From the NCBI GenBank assembly GCA_025361565.1, contig JANYKN010000155.1, positions 50,170 to 114,169 of the forward strand: 64,000 nucleotides of DNA, read 5' to 3'. Numbering within the stretch: position 1 is the stretch's first letter; each line of letters starts with the position of its first letter. A program made the position numbers and the translations under genes. This DNA is from Bacteroidota bacterium. GTDB lineage: Bacteria > Bacteroidota > Bacteroidia > Bacteroidales > NBLH01. Shown here one piece after another: positions 1 to 8,286 of the stretch. The notes beneath the pieces were generated by a model. It did not search any database and was not told the origin of the DNA. It saw only the letters and a list, made by a program, of their open reading frames with translations.

Positions 1-680
1 TGGTGTTCGTGGGTTCCCCGTCCGGTTTTACCAATAAATCCAGAAGCATGGCTATCGTCAACCATTACCAAAGCATCATATTTATCGGCCAAATCGCAAA
101 TTTTATCCAATTTGGCTATATCGCCGTCCATTGAAAATACACCATCCGTAACAATGATTCTGAAACGCTGCGCAGAAGCCAATTTCAACTGCACTTCCAA
201 ATCTTCCATATCGGCATGTTTGTATTTGTAACGATGGGCTTTTGCCAAACGAACGCCATCTATGATGGAAGCGTGGTTCAATTCATCCGAAATAATGGCA
301 TCGTCCTGCAGGAAAAGTGGTTCGAAAATTCCACCGTTTGCATCAAAAGCAGCAGCATATAAAATGGTATCCTCCATTCCGAAGAATTTCGAAATTTTTT
401 CTTCCAATTGTTTGTGGATATCTTGTGTTCCGCAGATGAAGCGCACCGAAGACATACCATAACCATGTGTGCCTAAAGTTTTTTGGGCAGCTTCAACCAC
501 TTTTGGATGAGATGACAATCCCAAATAATTGTTTGCACAAAAATTCAACACGGTTTTGCCTGTACTTAATTTAATTTCGGCATCTTGTGGCGATGTGATG
601 ATACGTTCCCTTTTATATAATCCAGCTTCTTCAATCGAGCGAAGCTCTTCCTTTAAAAATTCCTGCATTTTCCCGTACAT
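1..680 (-). CDS. kbl: Glycine C-acetyltransferase (2-amino-3-ketobutyrate CoA ligase), partial
   Basis: PLP-dependent enzyme of the alpha-oxoamine synthase family, which makes or cleaves 2-amino-3-oxobutyrate with CoA in threonine/glycine metabolism. The gene begins at the ATG whose complement ends at 680 (MYGKMQEFL) and runs off the left edge, so about 226 N-terminal residues of roughly 395 are present. Visible family signatures are [16 protein letters not shown] near residue 50, the Gly-rich [29 protein letters not shown], and [20 protein letters not shown] just before the edge. The PLP lysine lies beyond the window. Related acyltransferases (BioF, SPT) share the fold, but the SHASGF-GRGTHEH stretch is Kbl-like. 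No threonine dehydrogenase partner is visible. Confidence 0.93.
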   Translation of the reverse strand, partial: MYGKMQEFLKEELRSIEEAGLYKRERIITSPQDAEIKLSTGKTVLNFCANNYLGLSSHPKVVEAAQKTLGTHGYGMSSVRFICGTQDIHKQLEEKISKFFGMEDTILYAAAFDANGGIFEPLFLQDDAIISDELNHASIIDGVRLAKAHRYKYKHADMEDLEVQLKLASAQRFRIIVTDGVFSMDGDIAKLDKICDLADKYDALVMVDDSHASGFIGKTGRGTHEH

Positions 681-893
681 ATATCTTTTTCTTTAGTTTA
701 GAATTGAATTTGATAGATTAAATAATCACCAAAATTAGGTATAAAAGAATATCAAAACAATGATATTTATTGGTTTTGAAATTGAGTGATCTATTAATTT
801 CCCTTTCATAATTTTTTTTTTGATGCTGTGTAACAAATATTTGTAAATTTTATCACCCTGATTATCAAAACAAATCAAATTATTTTTATTCTT

Positions 894-910
894 TGTGTAT
901 TTTTAACACA
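894..910. promoter_or_regulatory. Upstream palindromic operator, probably for the NUDIX regulator
   Basis: A 17-bp site with perfect 5-bp arms, TGTGT-N7-ACACA. It sits directly upstream of the -33 box of the promoter at 917-948. The same arms and spacing recur at 947-963, 53 bp further on (about five helical turns). NrtR-type NUDIX regulators are known to bind palindromes with GTGTA/TACAC-like arms; binding here is inferred. Confidence 0.65.
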
Positions 911-916
911 ATAATA

Positions 917-948
917 TTTGGATCGATATAGTTTCTATATTATCTTTG
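917..948 (+). promoter_or_regulatory. Bacteroidota-type promoter of the NUDIX regulator gene
   Basis: A TTTG -33 element at 917-920 and a TATCTTTG -7 element (consensus TAnnTTTG) at 941-948, separated by 20 bp, the expected spacing. The -7 box overlaps the second operator by two bases. Transcription would start near 955, so the ATG at 973 is the sensible start codon rather than the in-frame TTG at 946. Confidence 0.7.
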
Positions 949-963
949 TGTAATATTAACACA
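947..963. promoter_or_regulatory. Downstream palindromic operator over the transcription start
   Basis: Second 17-bp TGTGT-N7-ACACA site. It overlaps the end of the -7 box and the expected transcription start, the classic position for repression. Together with 894-910 it brackets the promoter, which suggests cooperative or looped repressor binding. Confidence 0.65.
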
Positions 964-972
964 GTGAAAAAA

Positions 973-1674
973 ATGGAAAACAAACAGAAATATTGCTACG
1001 ATTATCCAAGACCAGCCTTAACAACTGATTGTGTGATATTTGGATTTGACGAAACCGATTTAAAAGTATTGTTAATCGAACGCGGAATTGAACCATTTAA
1101 AGGAAAATGGGCTTTCCCCGGTGGATTTGTCCAAATGGACGAAAACACCGAAGATGGTGCAAAACGTGAACTTTTTGAAGAAACCGGATTAAAGGATATT
1201 TTCATAGAACAATTATATACTTTCAGCGATGTGGACAGGGATCCGAGAGGAAGAGTTGTCACCGTAGCTTATTACGCCTTGGTTTCACTAAATAAATTTG
1301 CACCTACAGCAGGCGATGATGCCAACAAAGCAGCATGGTTTTCGGTTAGGGACATCCCAACTTTAGCCTTTGATCACGAAAAAATATTGAGAATGGCTTT
1401 GTACCGGATTAAAGGAAAAATAAGATATCAACCCATTGGCTTTGAATTGCTTCCTGAAAAATTCACTTTTACTGAATTGCAACATCTTTACGAAGTAGTT
1501 CTCGAAACTCCATTGGACAGAAGAAATTTCCGTAAAAAGTTCCTGAATATGGATTTATTAATTGAATTGGACGAAAAACAACAAGGAGTGGCTCACAAAG
1601 CTGCAAATTATTATAAGTTTGACAAGATGAAGTATGAACAGTTGGTCTTGAAGGGATTTAATTTTGAAATCTAG
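973..1674 (+). CDS. NUDIX-domain transcriptional regulator (NrtR-like)
   Basis: 233 residues from the ATG at 973; an in-frame TTG at 946 lies inside an operator and is unlikely. The N-terminal NUDIX fold (about residues 15-150) carries the Nudix box [24 protein letters not shown], with REL-EE present, so ligand binding or hydrolysis of an ADP-ribose-like compound is plausible. The C-terminal part (about 150-230), with [13 protein letters not shown] and [13 protein letters not shown], is the winged-helix DNA-binding domain of NrtR/AraR-type regulators. Known family members repress NAD-biosynthesis or arabinose genes. The next gene encodes a nicotinamidase-like hydrolase, so NAD(P)/ADP-ribose sensing is the best inference. 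Two palindromes flanking its own promoter suggest autoregulation. Confidence 0.88.
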   Translation: MENKQKYCYDYPRPALTTDCVIFGFDETDLKVLLIERGIEPFKGKWAFPGGFVQMDENTEDGAKRELFEETGLKDIFIEQLYTFSDVDRDPRGRVVTVAYYALVSLNKFAPTAGDDANKAAWFSVRDIPTLAFDHEKILRMALYRIKGKIRYQPIGFELLPEKFTFTELQHLYEVVLETPLDRRNFRKKFLNMDLLIELDEKQQGVAHKAANYYKFDKMKYEQLVLKGFNFEI

Positions 1675-1686
1675 AATTGAATGTAG

Positions 1687-1721
1687 ACAAAAGATTAAAG
1701 TAAAAAGATGAAAGTATAAAG
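1687..1721 (+). repeat. Five tandem heptamers, consensus NNNAAAG
   Basis: The stretch reads as exact 7-nt units: ACAAAAG, ATTAAAG, TAAAAAG, ATGAAAG, TATAAAG. Related heptamers occur at 10590-10655 and, on the other strand, at 10787-10814. It fills the gap between the regulator and the hydrolase gene. Confidence 0.8.
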
Positions 1722-1767
1722 CAGAATTTTGAAATTAAAGAATAAGTTAAATAATATTAAAATAAAG

Positions 1768-2580
1768 ATGAAAAAAAACGCACTATTAATTATCGATCCG
1801 CAGAATGATTTCTGCAACCCAGGTGATGCACAGGGAAATGGAAAAGGCTCTCTATATGTTGGTGGAGCTGAACAAGACATGAAACGTTTGGCAAGTTGGA
1901 TTAAAAAATACAACGAAGCCGTTGATTTCATTGGTGTTACCATCGACTCGCACCAGCCAAACGATATTTCGCACCCCAACTTTTGGATGGACAAAGACGG
2001 CAATTTCCCCGCCCCTTTCACACTTATCACTTACAAAGAAGTGGAAGAAGGAAAATGGTCTGCCCGATTTGACCCAAAACGTTCATTAAACTACTTAAAG
2101 GAACTTGAAGCACAAGGTGAATATCCACACGTAATCTGGCCTGCCCATTGCCTAATTGGATCTGTTGGTGCAGCAATTTACCAGCCTTTGATGGATGCAA
2201 TGATCGACTGGACAGTGAAAGGCAAGTTCTATCAAACCGTTGCCAAAGGAACTTTTCCGTTTACTGAGCATTTTGGAGCATTCAGGGCTCAGGTTCCGGA
2301 TGCCGAGCGACCAGAAACCCAGTTAAACCAAGGATTAATTAAAACCCTTGAAACTTATCAGAACATCTATCTGGCTGGTGAAGCAAAATCGCACTGCGTG
2401 GCAAACAGCTTGAAACAGGTTATGGATGAATCTCCTGAATTGGCAGCTAAATTCATTGTTTTGGAAGATGCCATGTCAAATGTTACCGGATTCGAAACTT
2501 TAGCCGATCCAATTTACGATAGGGCAAAAAAACTGGGTGTCCGTTTCACAACAACAGCTGCAGAAAAACTGGTTAATTAA
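1768..2580 (+). CDS. Nicotinamidase-like cysteine hydrolase (isochorismatase superfamily)
   Basis: 270 residues from the ATG at 1768; the in-frame TTG at 1729 adds a lysine/asparagine-rich stretch with no family likeness. The isochorismatase-like fold shows the catalytic Asp in ALLIIDPQNDFCNPG, candidate metal-binding DSHQPNDISHPNFW, a VIWPAHCLIGSVGAAIY segment matching the WP-HC-GT region of nicotinamidases, and the nucleophile Cys in GEAKSHCVANSL. Nicotinamidases deamidate nicotinamide to nicotinate for NAD salvage. This protein is longer than PncA (about 210 residues) because of inserts around residues 75-100 and 150-180, so the substrate could be another amide. It follows the NUDIX regulator by 93 bp, which favours an NAD-related role. 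Confidence 0.85.
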   Translation: MKKNALLIIDPQNDFCNPGDAQGNGKGSLYVGGAEQDMKRLASWIKKYNEAVDFIGVTIDSHQPNDISHPNFWMDKDGNFPAPFTLITYKEVEEGKWSARFDPKRSLNYLKELEAQGEYPHVIWPAHCLIGSVGAAIYQPLMDAMIDWTVKGKFYQTVAKGTFPFTEHFGAFRAQVPDAERPETQLNQGLIKTLETYQNIYLAGEAKSHCVANSLKQVMDESPELAAKFIVLEDAMSNVTGFETLADPIYDRAKKLGVRFTTTAAEKLVN

Positions 2581-2606
2581 CCAATACTTTAATTTCAATA
2601 TTTTTT

Positions 2607-2631
2607 GGTCACTGAGCGCAGCCGAAGTGCC
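2607..2631. repeat. REP-like imperfect palindrome between hydrolase and vWA genes
   Basis: A GC-rich 25-bp island in AT-rich DNA that begins GGTCACTGAGCGCAGCC and ends GAAGTGCC. Its ends are imperfect inverted complements. It resembles the CACTGAGCG...CGAAGTG repeats scattered through many Bacteroidota genomes. A GTG inside it can be read as an upstream start for the vWA gene, which is rejected. Confidence 0.5.
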
Positions 2632-2664
2632 AATTCAAATATAAATAATTTAATACATAAACAT

Positions 2665-3366
2665 ATGAAAACTAGCAATCTCCCGAACTACGCAGATCTC
2701 GATTTCAATCTAGATTTTGCAAACTTCAATCCAGAGGATATCGAAGTGGATGAAACCATCAATGCTGTGTTTGTGATTGACACTTCTTATTCGGTTTCGA
2801 GCTATATCAATGATCTCAACCAAGCGTTCAACGATTTTACCGATAGCATGCAATCGTCGCACATTGCCGATAAACTGTTTGTTTCCATTATTGAATTTAG
2901 TGGTGATGTAAATGTCACAAGCGGATTCCGGCCTGTCCCTTCAATCCCACAAATGGATTTTTCAAAAAAACTAGGTGGTTGGACCGCTTTGTACGATGCA
3001 GTTTATACAGGATTAAAAAACGCACTCGACTACCGCGAAAACCTTGAAAATTCAGGAGTTGAGACAAAAACACTCTTATTTATTATTACCGATGGTGAAG
3101 ATAATTCTTCAAAAAATCCTCCACAAAAGGTAAAAAGTTTGATTGATAAGCTTAGAAAAGAAGAACGAAATGCATTTTCGTTTACTACCGTTCTTTTTGG
3201 ATTGGGCGATCAGGCTAACTTTAAAAAAGCCCAAAAAGATATGGGTATTGAACATTTGGCCCAAATTGGAACTTCCGGTGAAGAAATTAAAAAAATGATT
3301 GGTTTTATTTCGCAATCTATTTCATCGGTCTCAGCTGGTAAACAAGCACTTGCGCCAGTATTTTAA
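2665..3366 (+). CDS. vWA (von Willebrand factor A) domain protein, TerY-like
   Basis: 233 residues starting at the ATG at 2665. Almost the whole protein is one vWA domain with a complete MIDAS site: DTSYS (DxSxS) after NAVFVI, the threonine in GGWTALYDAV, and the aspartate of FIITDGEDNSS. There is no signal peptide or membrane segment, so it is probably cytoplasmic and binds partners through a divalent metal. The next genes encode a PP2C phosphatase and an unusual kinase. The trio vWA + PP2C + kinase matches the TerY-P type triad described around tellurite/stress (Ter) loci. Function in this organism is unknown; the likely role is metal-dependent scaffolding or phospho-target recognition. Confidence 0.85.
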   Translation: MKTSNLPNYADLDFNLDFANFNPEDIEVDETINAVFVIDTSYSVSSYINDLNQAFNDFTDSMQSSHIADKLFVSIIEFSGDVNVTSGFRPVPSIPQMDFSKKLGGWTALYDAVYTGLKNALDYRENLENSGVETKTLLFIITDGEDNSSKNPPQKVKSLIDKLRKEERNAFSFTTVLFGLGDQANFKKAQKDMGIEHLAQIGTSGEEIKKMIGFISQSISSVSAGKQALAPVF

Positions 3367-3379
3367 GGTATATCTGATT

Positions 3380-3407
3380 TTAAGGATATAGTGCACGATA
3401 TCCTTAA
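3380..3407. other. Perfect 10-bp stem-loop between vWA and PP2C genes
   Basis: TTAAGGATAT pairs with ATATCCTTAA around an 8-nt loop that contains GTGCAC. It begins 13 bp after the vWA stop. No T-run follows on the plus strand, so it is a poor intrinsic terminator. It could be an RNA processing or stability hairpin, or a protein-binding palindrome. Confidence 0.6.
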
Positions 3408-3504
3408 TAACATTAATTAATCATAATTTTTGATTTATTCATTCATTACAATCTTTCAGACTTGCAGAATTTATTAAATTTGTTTCGATCAATCTTACAT
3501 AAAA

Positions 3505-3608
3505 TCATTTGGTCATTCAATCATTTAAGCATTCACGCATTTAATCATTCAAATATTAAATTGCTATAATGTCTTAATATTCAATCATTCATGCATTCAC
3601 TCATTCAA
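3505..3608 (+). repeat. Tandem octamers (T/G)CATT(C/T)NN before the PP2C gene
   Basis: Six units in register at 3505-3552 (TCATTTGG, TCATTCAA, TCATTTAA, GCATTCAC, GCATTTAA, TCATTCAA) and three more at 3585-3608 (TCATTCAT, GCATTCAC, TCATTCAA). The last unit ends one base before the PP2C start codon. The same octamers occur on the opposite strand at 14139-14162, between atpB and atpE. Confidence 0.85.
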
Positions 3609-3609
3609 T

Positions 3610-4398
3610 ATGCAAGTACATCAACTATTAAAAAGAGGTGAAAACCACAAAGATTTTTGCGAAGACTTCGTAATGGCTTATGATTTAAGCGAAAGGTATT
3701 CCATTTATGGAGTTTTTGACGGATGTTCTTCCGGACTTGAGTCACACTTTGCATCTGCGTTAATTGCTAAAATTTTCAGGGCAGAACTACAGTTTTTGGA
3801 ACCAGACAGTTTCGAAAATACGAAGGAAGCTTTAAACAGAGCCATGCTGCACGGAATAGAGTCGCTTTCCAGCGTCCGCAATAATCTCTTACTCGAAACG
3901 GATGAACTACTTTCGACCATCATTGTATTTTTAGTCGATAAAATTGAAATGAGTGGAGACATTATGGCAATTGGCGATGGCTTTATTTCCATTAACGGCC
4001 AAATGCATAAAATTGAACAAAACAACCAACCTGATTATTTAGCTTATTATCTGGACCAAATAAATACATTTGAAGATTATGAAAGTTGGCTTTCCGAACA
4101 CGTCCTTCAATTCAATATTCCTCAAATTATTGATGTTACCATTTCAACTGATGGCATTCATACGTTTCAAAAGCTGAACAATAAAGATTATGAACAAAAT
4201 GCTCCCTATCCCTTGGATTTTCTGATAAGGGATGAATATATGATTGACAACAAAACCATGCTTTCGAGAAAATGCAATATTCTCCGTACCAAGTTCGGAT
4301 TTACCCATCAGGATGATATCGGAATTATCCGGATAAAAAACAATTCACCAAAATTGATACAAAATGGCACAATTTCAAGTTATTTCGCTGAAGGGTAA
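3610..4398 (+). CDS. PP2C-family serine/threonine phosphatase
   Basis: 262 residues. The PP2C/PPM metal-binding acidic residues are visible: YGVFDGCSSG (motif 1), AIGDGFISI (central GDG), ISTDGIHTF (TDG), and HQDDIGIIRI (DDxG) near the C terminus. It is probably a soluble, Mn/Mg-dependent protein phosphatase. Its last 35 bases overlap the start of the downstream kinase gene in another frame, a sign of translational coupling. Paired with that kinase and the upstream vWA protein, it probably reverses phosphorylation of the same target. VFDGCSSG is looser than the usual VADGMGG, as expected for this divergent subgroup. Confidence 0.87.
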   Translation: MQVHQLLKRGENHKDFCEDFVMAYDLSERYSIYGVFDGCSSGLESHFASALIAKIFRAELQFLEPDSFENTKEALNRAMLHGIESLSSVRNNLLLETDELLSTIIVFLVDKIEMSGDIMAIGDGFISINGQMHKIEQNNQPDYLAYYLDQINTFEDYESWLSEHVLQFNIPQIIDVTISTDGIHTFQKLNNKDYEQNAPYPLDFLIRDEYMIDNKTMLSRKCNILRTKFGFTHQDDIGIIRIKNNSPKLIQNGTISSYFAEG

Positions 4399-6061
4399 CA
4401 CAATTACACTTGATGACAATAATGAAATCCATAGAGGTGGCGAGGGACGTATCCTTTTAATTGATGGAAACTCAAGCCAAGTAGCCAAAATTTACCTTCC
4501 AGGAATTAAAACAATAAGCGAAAACAGATTCGATCAACTACAAAAGCTTGATAAACAGCTATTTATCAAACCAATGGATTTATTGTTTCATAACAAACAA
4601 ATTGTTGGTTTTACAATGGAATATGCCGGAAAAGAATACTTTCCACTTTCTTCGCTTTTCACCAAAAACTTTTGTCAGCGAAATGGAATTGACGGAAAGT
4701 ACAAAATCAAAATTGCCAAGCAATTGATTGAGGCAGTTAAATCGGCACATTTCAATGGTTTTATCATCGGTGATTTAAACCAATACAATGTTTTGCTCAA
4801 TTTAAAAGGAGATATCCGGTTAATTGATGTTGACTCCTATGAAACACCCGGCTACAAACATACAGGTGTGCTTTTAGACGATATCCGCGATTATTATTAC
4901 CAGGGCACAGTGTCGATGAATAGCGACTATTTCGCATTATCTGTGTTGCTATTTAACCTGCTCACCTATACCCATCCTTTTAAAGGTATACACGATAAAT
5001 ATAAATCGCTTGCCGAAAGGATGATAAATAAGGTACCTATTTTTATCAATGACCCTTTGCTGAAAATCCCAAAATGCTACGAACCCATACAAAGTAAAGA
5101 TATTCAAAGCGAATTCAGTAAACAATATTTGCATGGTGAACGCTTCTTACTTTCGATTACAAATTTATCCTTGCAAACTGTTGCGAACAAACCGGTTTTA
5201 ACTCAAAAAATAGAAGAAAACGATATTACAATCCAATTCATTCTTCAGGATAAAGATATTAGGAATGTATTTTTCAGGCTCAACCATGGATATATTCAAA
5301 CCAATAAAAAATTCATTCTGTTTTCATCAACTAACCATGGATATTTGAGTCGCAAGTTTGAACTCGATAAATCAGAATTTGAAGAGATCTATCTCGGAAA
5401 TGAAAATATAATTGCCCGCAAACAAAGCAAATTATATCTGGTTAAAAATGCAAATGAATTGACTGAAATTAAGAATTTCATACTCCCACCAGATGCTGTT
5501 TGCCACCAAATGGAAAATATTTTAATTGCAGTTGGCGATGGTCAGATGTATTGGATATATCTGGATGAAGTATATAATTCATCAATTAAAATAAAAAGGA
5601 CTGAAGTATTTAGTCAGGCTATTACCCACCATAATGGATTAATTCAAAATACAGGGGGCGTTCAGCGTATTTTTTACAATACAGGAAAAGATATTGCAAG
5701 TGTAAAAACAAATAAAGTAATTAAAAAGATTTATCAACATGGCCATACAGGTATTGTCCAGTACGTTGAAAACAAGCATATTATCAACCGCTATTTTAAA
5801 ATATCAGGTCTTAAAACTGAATACTGTAACGCAAAATCGGAATCATTTCTTGAATATGCATATTTACCAGGCACTTTGGATGAAGGCTTTGTACTTGAAC
5901 AAGGAGATAATAAAATAAATATCAGAAGAACCAATGATTTTGAAATTATATCGGAGGTAAAATGCAGTTACATTTCTTCGCAAACATCGCTATTCTATAC
6001 TATTTCTGGAATTATTGCCTGGGAGGACGATGTTGTATTTTTGATAAATCAAAAGAAATGA
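4364..6061 (+). CDS. Atypical serine/threonine protein kinase with C-terminal beta-rich domain
   Basis: 565 residues; the start overlaps the phosphatase gene. Kinase signatures are in the first 270 residues: the Gly-rich loop RGGEGRILL, the likely ATP lysine in SQVAKIYLPG, a catalytic loop FIIGDLNQYNVLL (D...N retained, no HRD), and LIDVDSYE in place of DFG. The DVD form is typical of the divergent bacterial kinases found in vWA/PP2C triads. Residues of about 285-565 are rich in short beta strands and could form a propeller-like sensor or target-binding module. No transmembrane helix is apparent. The gene ends 5 bp before the stop of a convergent gene. It is presumably antagonistic to the adjacent PP2C enzyme; substrate unknown. 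Confidence 0.83.
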   Translation: MAQFQVISLKGNTITLDDNNEIHRGGEGRILLIDGNSSQVAKIYLPGIKTISENRFDQLQKLDKQLFIKPMDLLFHNKQIVGFTMEYAGKEYFPLSSLFTKNFCQRNGIDGKYKIKIAKQLIEAVKSAHFNGFIIGDLNQYNVLLNLKGDIRLIDVDSYETPGYKHTGVLLDDIRDYYYQGTVSMNSDYFALSVLLFNLLTYTHPFKGIHDKYKSLAERMINKVPIFINDPLLKIPKCYEPIQSKDIQSEFSKQYLHGERFLLSITNLSLQTVANKPVLTQKIEENDITIQFILQDKDIRNVFFRLNHGYIQTNKKFILFSSTNHGYLSRKFELDKSEFEEIYLGNENIIARKQSKLYLVKNANELTEIKNFILPPDAVCHQMENILIAVGDGQMYWIYLDEVYNSSIKIKRTEVFSQAITHHNGLIQNTGGVQRIFYNTGKDIASVKTNKVIKKIYQHGHTGIVQYVENKHIINRYFKISGLKTEYCNAKSESFLEYAYLPGTLDEGFVLEQGDNKINIRRTNDFEIISEVKCSYISSQTSLFYTISGIIAWEDDVVFLINQKK

Positions 6062-6066
6062 GCTGA

Positions 6067-8268
6067 CTAATCCATTTTTATGCCTATGACTAGAATATCA
6101 TCAATCTGTTTAAAATCGCCTTTCCAATCATAAAACTGTTTTTGAAGGAGATCTCTTTGCTCTTCCATTGGTTTTTCATGAATCTCCATTAAAAGTTCCC
6201 GAAACCTGGTTTTGTAAAATTTCCGACCTTCTTTCCCACCAATTTGATCGGGAAATCCGTCAGTAAAAATATAAAAAACATCTCCAGGATCATATTGGAT
6301 TTTATGTGGTTCAAATACTTTTTCCTTTCTTAACACACCACCTATTCCAAAATTAGCACCTTTAATTTCGTGAAACTCTCCTTTTGAAAAATAATACAGT
6401 GGGTTTCCTGCTCCGGCAAAGGATATTTGTTGTTTTTCTTTTTCAATAGAAAGCACCGCTATATCCATTCCATCTTTTATCGAGGCTGGATCATTCTGTC
6501 TTAATGTCTCAACAACTTGCTGATCAAGTTTATAAATAATTTGCTCAGGGTCTGTAACTTGTTGAATATTAACAGTAACATTTAAAAAATTATGCCCAAG
6601 CAAAGTCATAAAAGCTCCCGGCACACCATGTCCTGTACAATCGGCAGCGACCAAAACCTGAATGTGGCTGGCATCGTCAAAATCCCATGAAGAATCAACT
6701 TCGCCGTACCAATAAAAATCGCCACTTACTATGTCTTTTGGCTGGAAAAAAATAAAATGATCTGGAAGTGCTTCTTTCAGATAATTGGTATCGGGCAATA
6801 CGGCACTTTGTAGTCTTTTTGCATAATTAAGACTATCAGTGAGTGCCCTGTTTTTCTTATTCATTTCACCCCCTTGACGTTCAAGGATTTGGTTTATCTT
6901 AACAATTTCTTCATTTGCTACTTTCAAACTTTCAGATTGCACCGTTAACTCTTCTTTTTGCTGCTCAATTTTCGAAGTCCGATCTTTTACTATAAGCTCC
7001 AAATTGTTATTCATATAATCCATCTCTTCCGTCAATTGTTCTGTATAACTAATTGCGTCAGTAAACCTGGATGATATGATATAGGCCTGAATAAGCATGA
7101 AACCAAGGAATCCAACAGGCAGAAGAAAATATCCATGGATTGAATATTTATTAACAATTACATCATTTATAATTGCAAGTGACAATAATGAAAGCCCTAT
7201 GAAAGTTGACTGTGAACCCTCCTTTCGGAGTAAAATTGCTTTTAGAACAACAAACATCAAAAACAGGCTAATCAAAATAAAAATCCAGCCTACAAAATCG
7301 AAAATCGAAATAAAAACACTAACTGGGCTCACTACTACAAAAATCGACATAAAAGCCGAAAAAATAATAGCTGCCCGTATAGAATAAGATCTGGATTCTT
7401 TCTCAAATAAAGATTCAACGAAGAGGAGTAATGATAATATAGAAAGGAAATAGAACGAATATTCTAGCTTTATTTGAAGTGGCCAGCTAATATTTGGCCA
7501 AAAAAGGTAAACAATATCAAAATTGCTTGAAACGATTACCAGACCAGCTGCAAAAAATGATAAAATAGCAAAATAAAGGGAAGATTTTAAGGATTTTCTG
7601 AATAGAAACAGAACAATATGGTACAGTCCAATAATCAACATAATTCCCAATAACAAAAAATCAAGTCCAATTTCTTTCTTGATTTGATTCTTCATCGATT
7701 CAGTACTGGTTATCTGAATCATTTTGGGAATCCCACCTCTAACATAGCTAAAATTAGAAACCTGAATGATTATTTCTTGCTCGGTCAGATTAGAATTGAT
7801 TATTTTTTCCTGTGTTCCCCATTTTGGGATTGATTGCTCTTTGCTTGTGCCAGTTTTTCCTAATGTTGCAATTAATATACCATTTACCCAGAGTTTGTAG
7901 GATGCATCTATTCGATTAATCCGAATACCAAAAACACTATCATGGGGGTTGGTTTTAATTAATAATCGGTATGTTGCATATCCAAATTCAGTAATTTCAT
8001 GCCCATTATTTATAATATTCCATGCACCTGGAACTTTAGCAAATGTTCTACTCATCTGCTTTCCAGATTTAAAATCTTCGGGTGAAAGTAATTGGTTCCA
8101 ATAAAACTCCCATTGACCTGAAAGATCAACTGAGCCTTTTTCACTTATCGAATTATTACTGATATCCAAAAACCCATTCACAGCCTTTTGACCTGACGCT
8201 TTGAAATTTAAAAAATTCAAAGCAGCAAGCAATATTACAAAAGGCAATATTTTTCGAACAGGATTCAT
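6067..8268 (-). CDS. 7TM-DISM membrane sensor with SpoIIE-type PP2C phosphatase
   Basis: About 733 residues from the Met at 8268, which gives a clean signal peptide (MNPVRKILPFVILLAALNF); a Met at 8286 is also possible. An extracytoplasmic beta-sandwich follows (residues 30-195, with DLSGQWEFYWNQLLSP typical of DISM extracellular domains). Next come about seven membrane helices (200-395), a coiled coil (400-470) and a SpoIIE/RsbU phosphatase domain (485-733) with KDIVSGDFYWYGE, AADCTGHGVPGAFMT, GMDIAVL and FTDGFPDQIGG. Such proteins sense a ligand outside the cell and dephosphorylate proteins, classically anti-anti-sigma factors. A second SpoIIE protein lies at 54951-56162. No anti-sigma partner genes are adjacent. 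Confidence 0.9.
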   Translation of the reverse strand: MNPVRKILPFVILLAALNFLNFKASGQKAVNGFLDISNNSISEKGSVDLSGQWEFYWNQLLSPEDFKSGKQMSRTFAKVPGAWNIINNGHEITEFGYATYRLLIKTNPHDSVFGIRINRIDASYKLWVNGILIATLGKTGTSKEQSIPKWGTQEKIINSNLTEQEIIIQVSNFSYVRGGIPKMIQITSTESMKNQIKKEIGLDFLLLGIMLIIGLYHIVLFLFRKSLKSSLYFAILSFFAAGLVIVSSNFDIVYLFWPNISWPLQIKLEYSFYFLSILSLLLFVESLFEKESRSYSIRAAIIFSAFMSIFVVVSPVSVFISIFDFVGWIFILISLFLMFVVLKAILLRKEGSQSTFIGLSLLSLAIINDVIVNKYSIHGYFLLPVGFLGFMLIQAYIISSRFTDAISYTEQLTEEMDYMNNNLELIVKDRTSKIEQQKEELTVQSESLKVANEEIVKINQILERQGGEMNKKNRALTDSLNYAKRLQSAVLPDTNYLKEALPDHFIFFQPKDIVSGDFYWYGEVDSSWDFDDASHIQVLVAADCTGHGVPGAFMTLLGHNFLNVTVNIQQVTDPEQIIYKLDQQVVETLRQNDPASIKDGMDIAVLSIEKEKQQISFAGAGNPLYYFSKGEFHEIKGANFGIGGVLRKEKVFEPHKIQYDPGDVFYIFTDGFPDQIGGKEGRKFYKTRFRELLMEIHEKPMEEQRDLLQKQFYDWKGDFKQIDDILVIGIKMD

Positions 8269-8286
8269 CGATACCAAAATTAACAT

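Noticed and set aside
2605..2664. 20-residue N-terminal extension of the vWA protein
   Set aside because: The extension is encoded by a REP-like repeat; the ATG at 2665 gives a normal vWA start.
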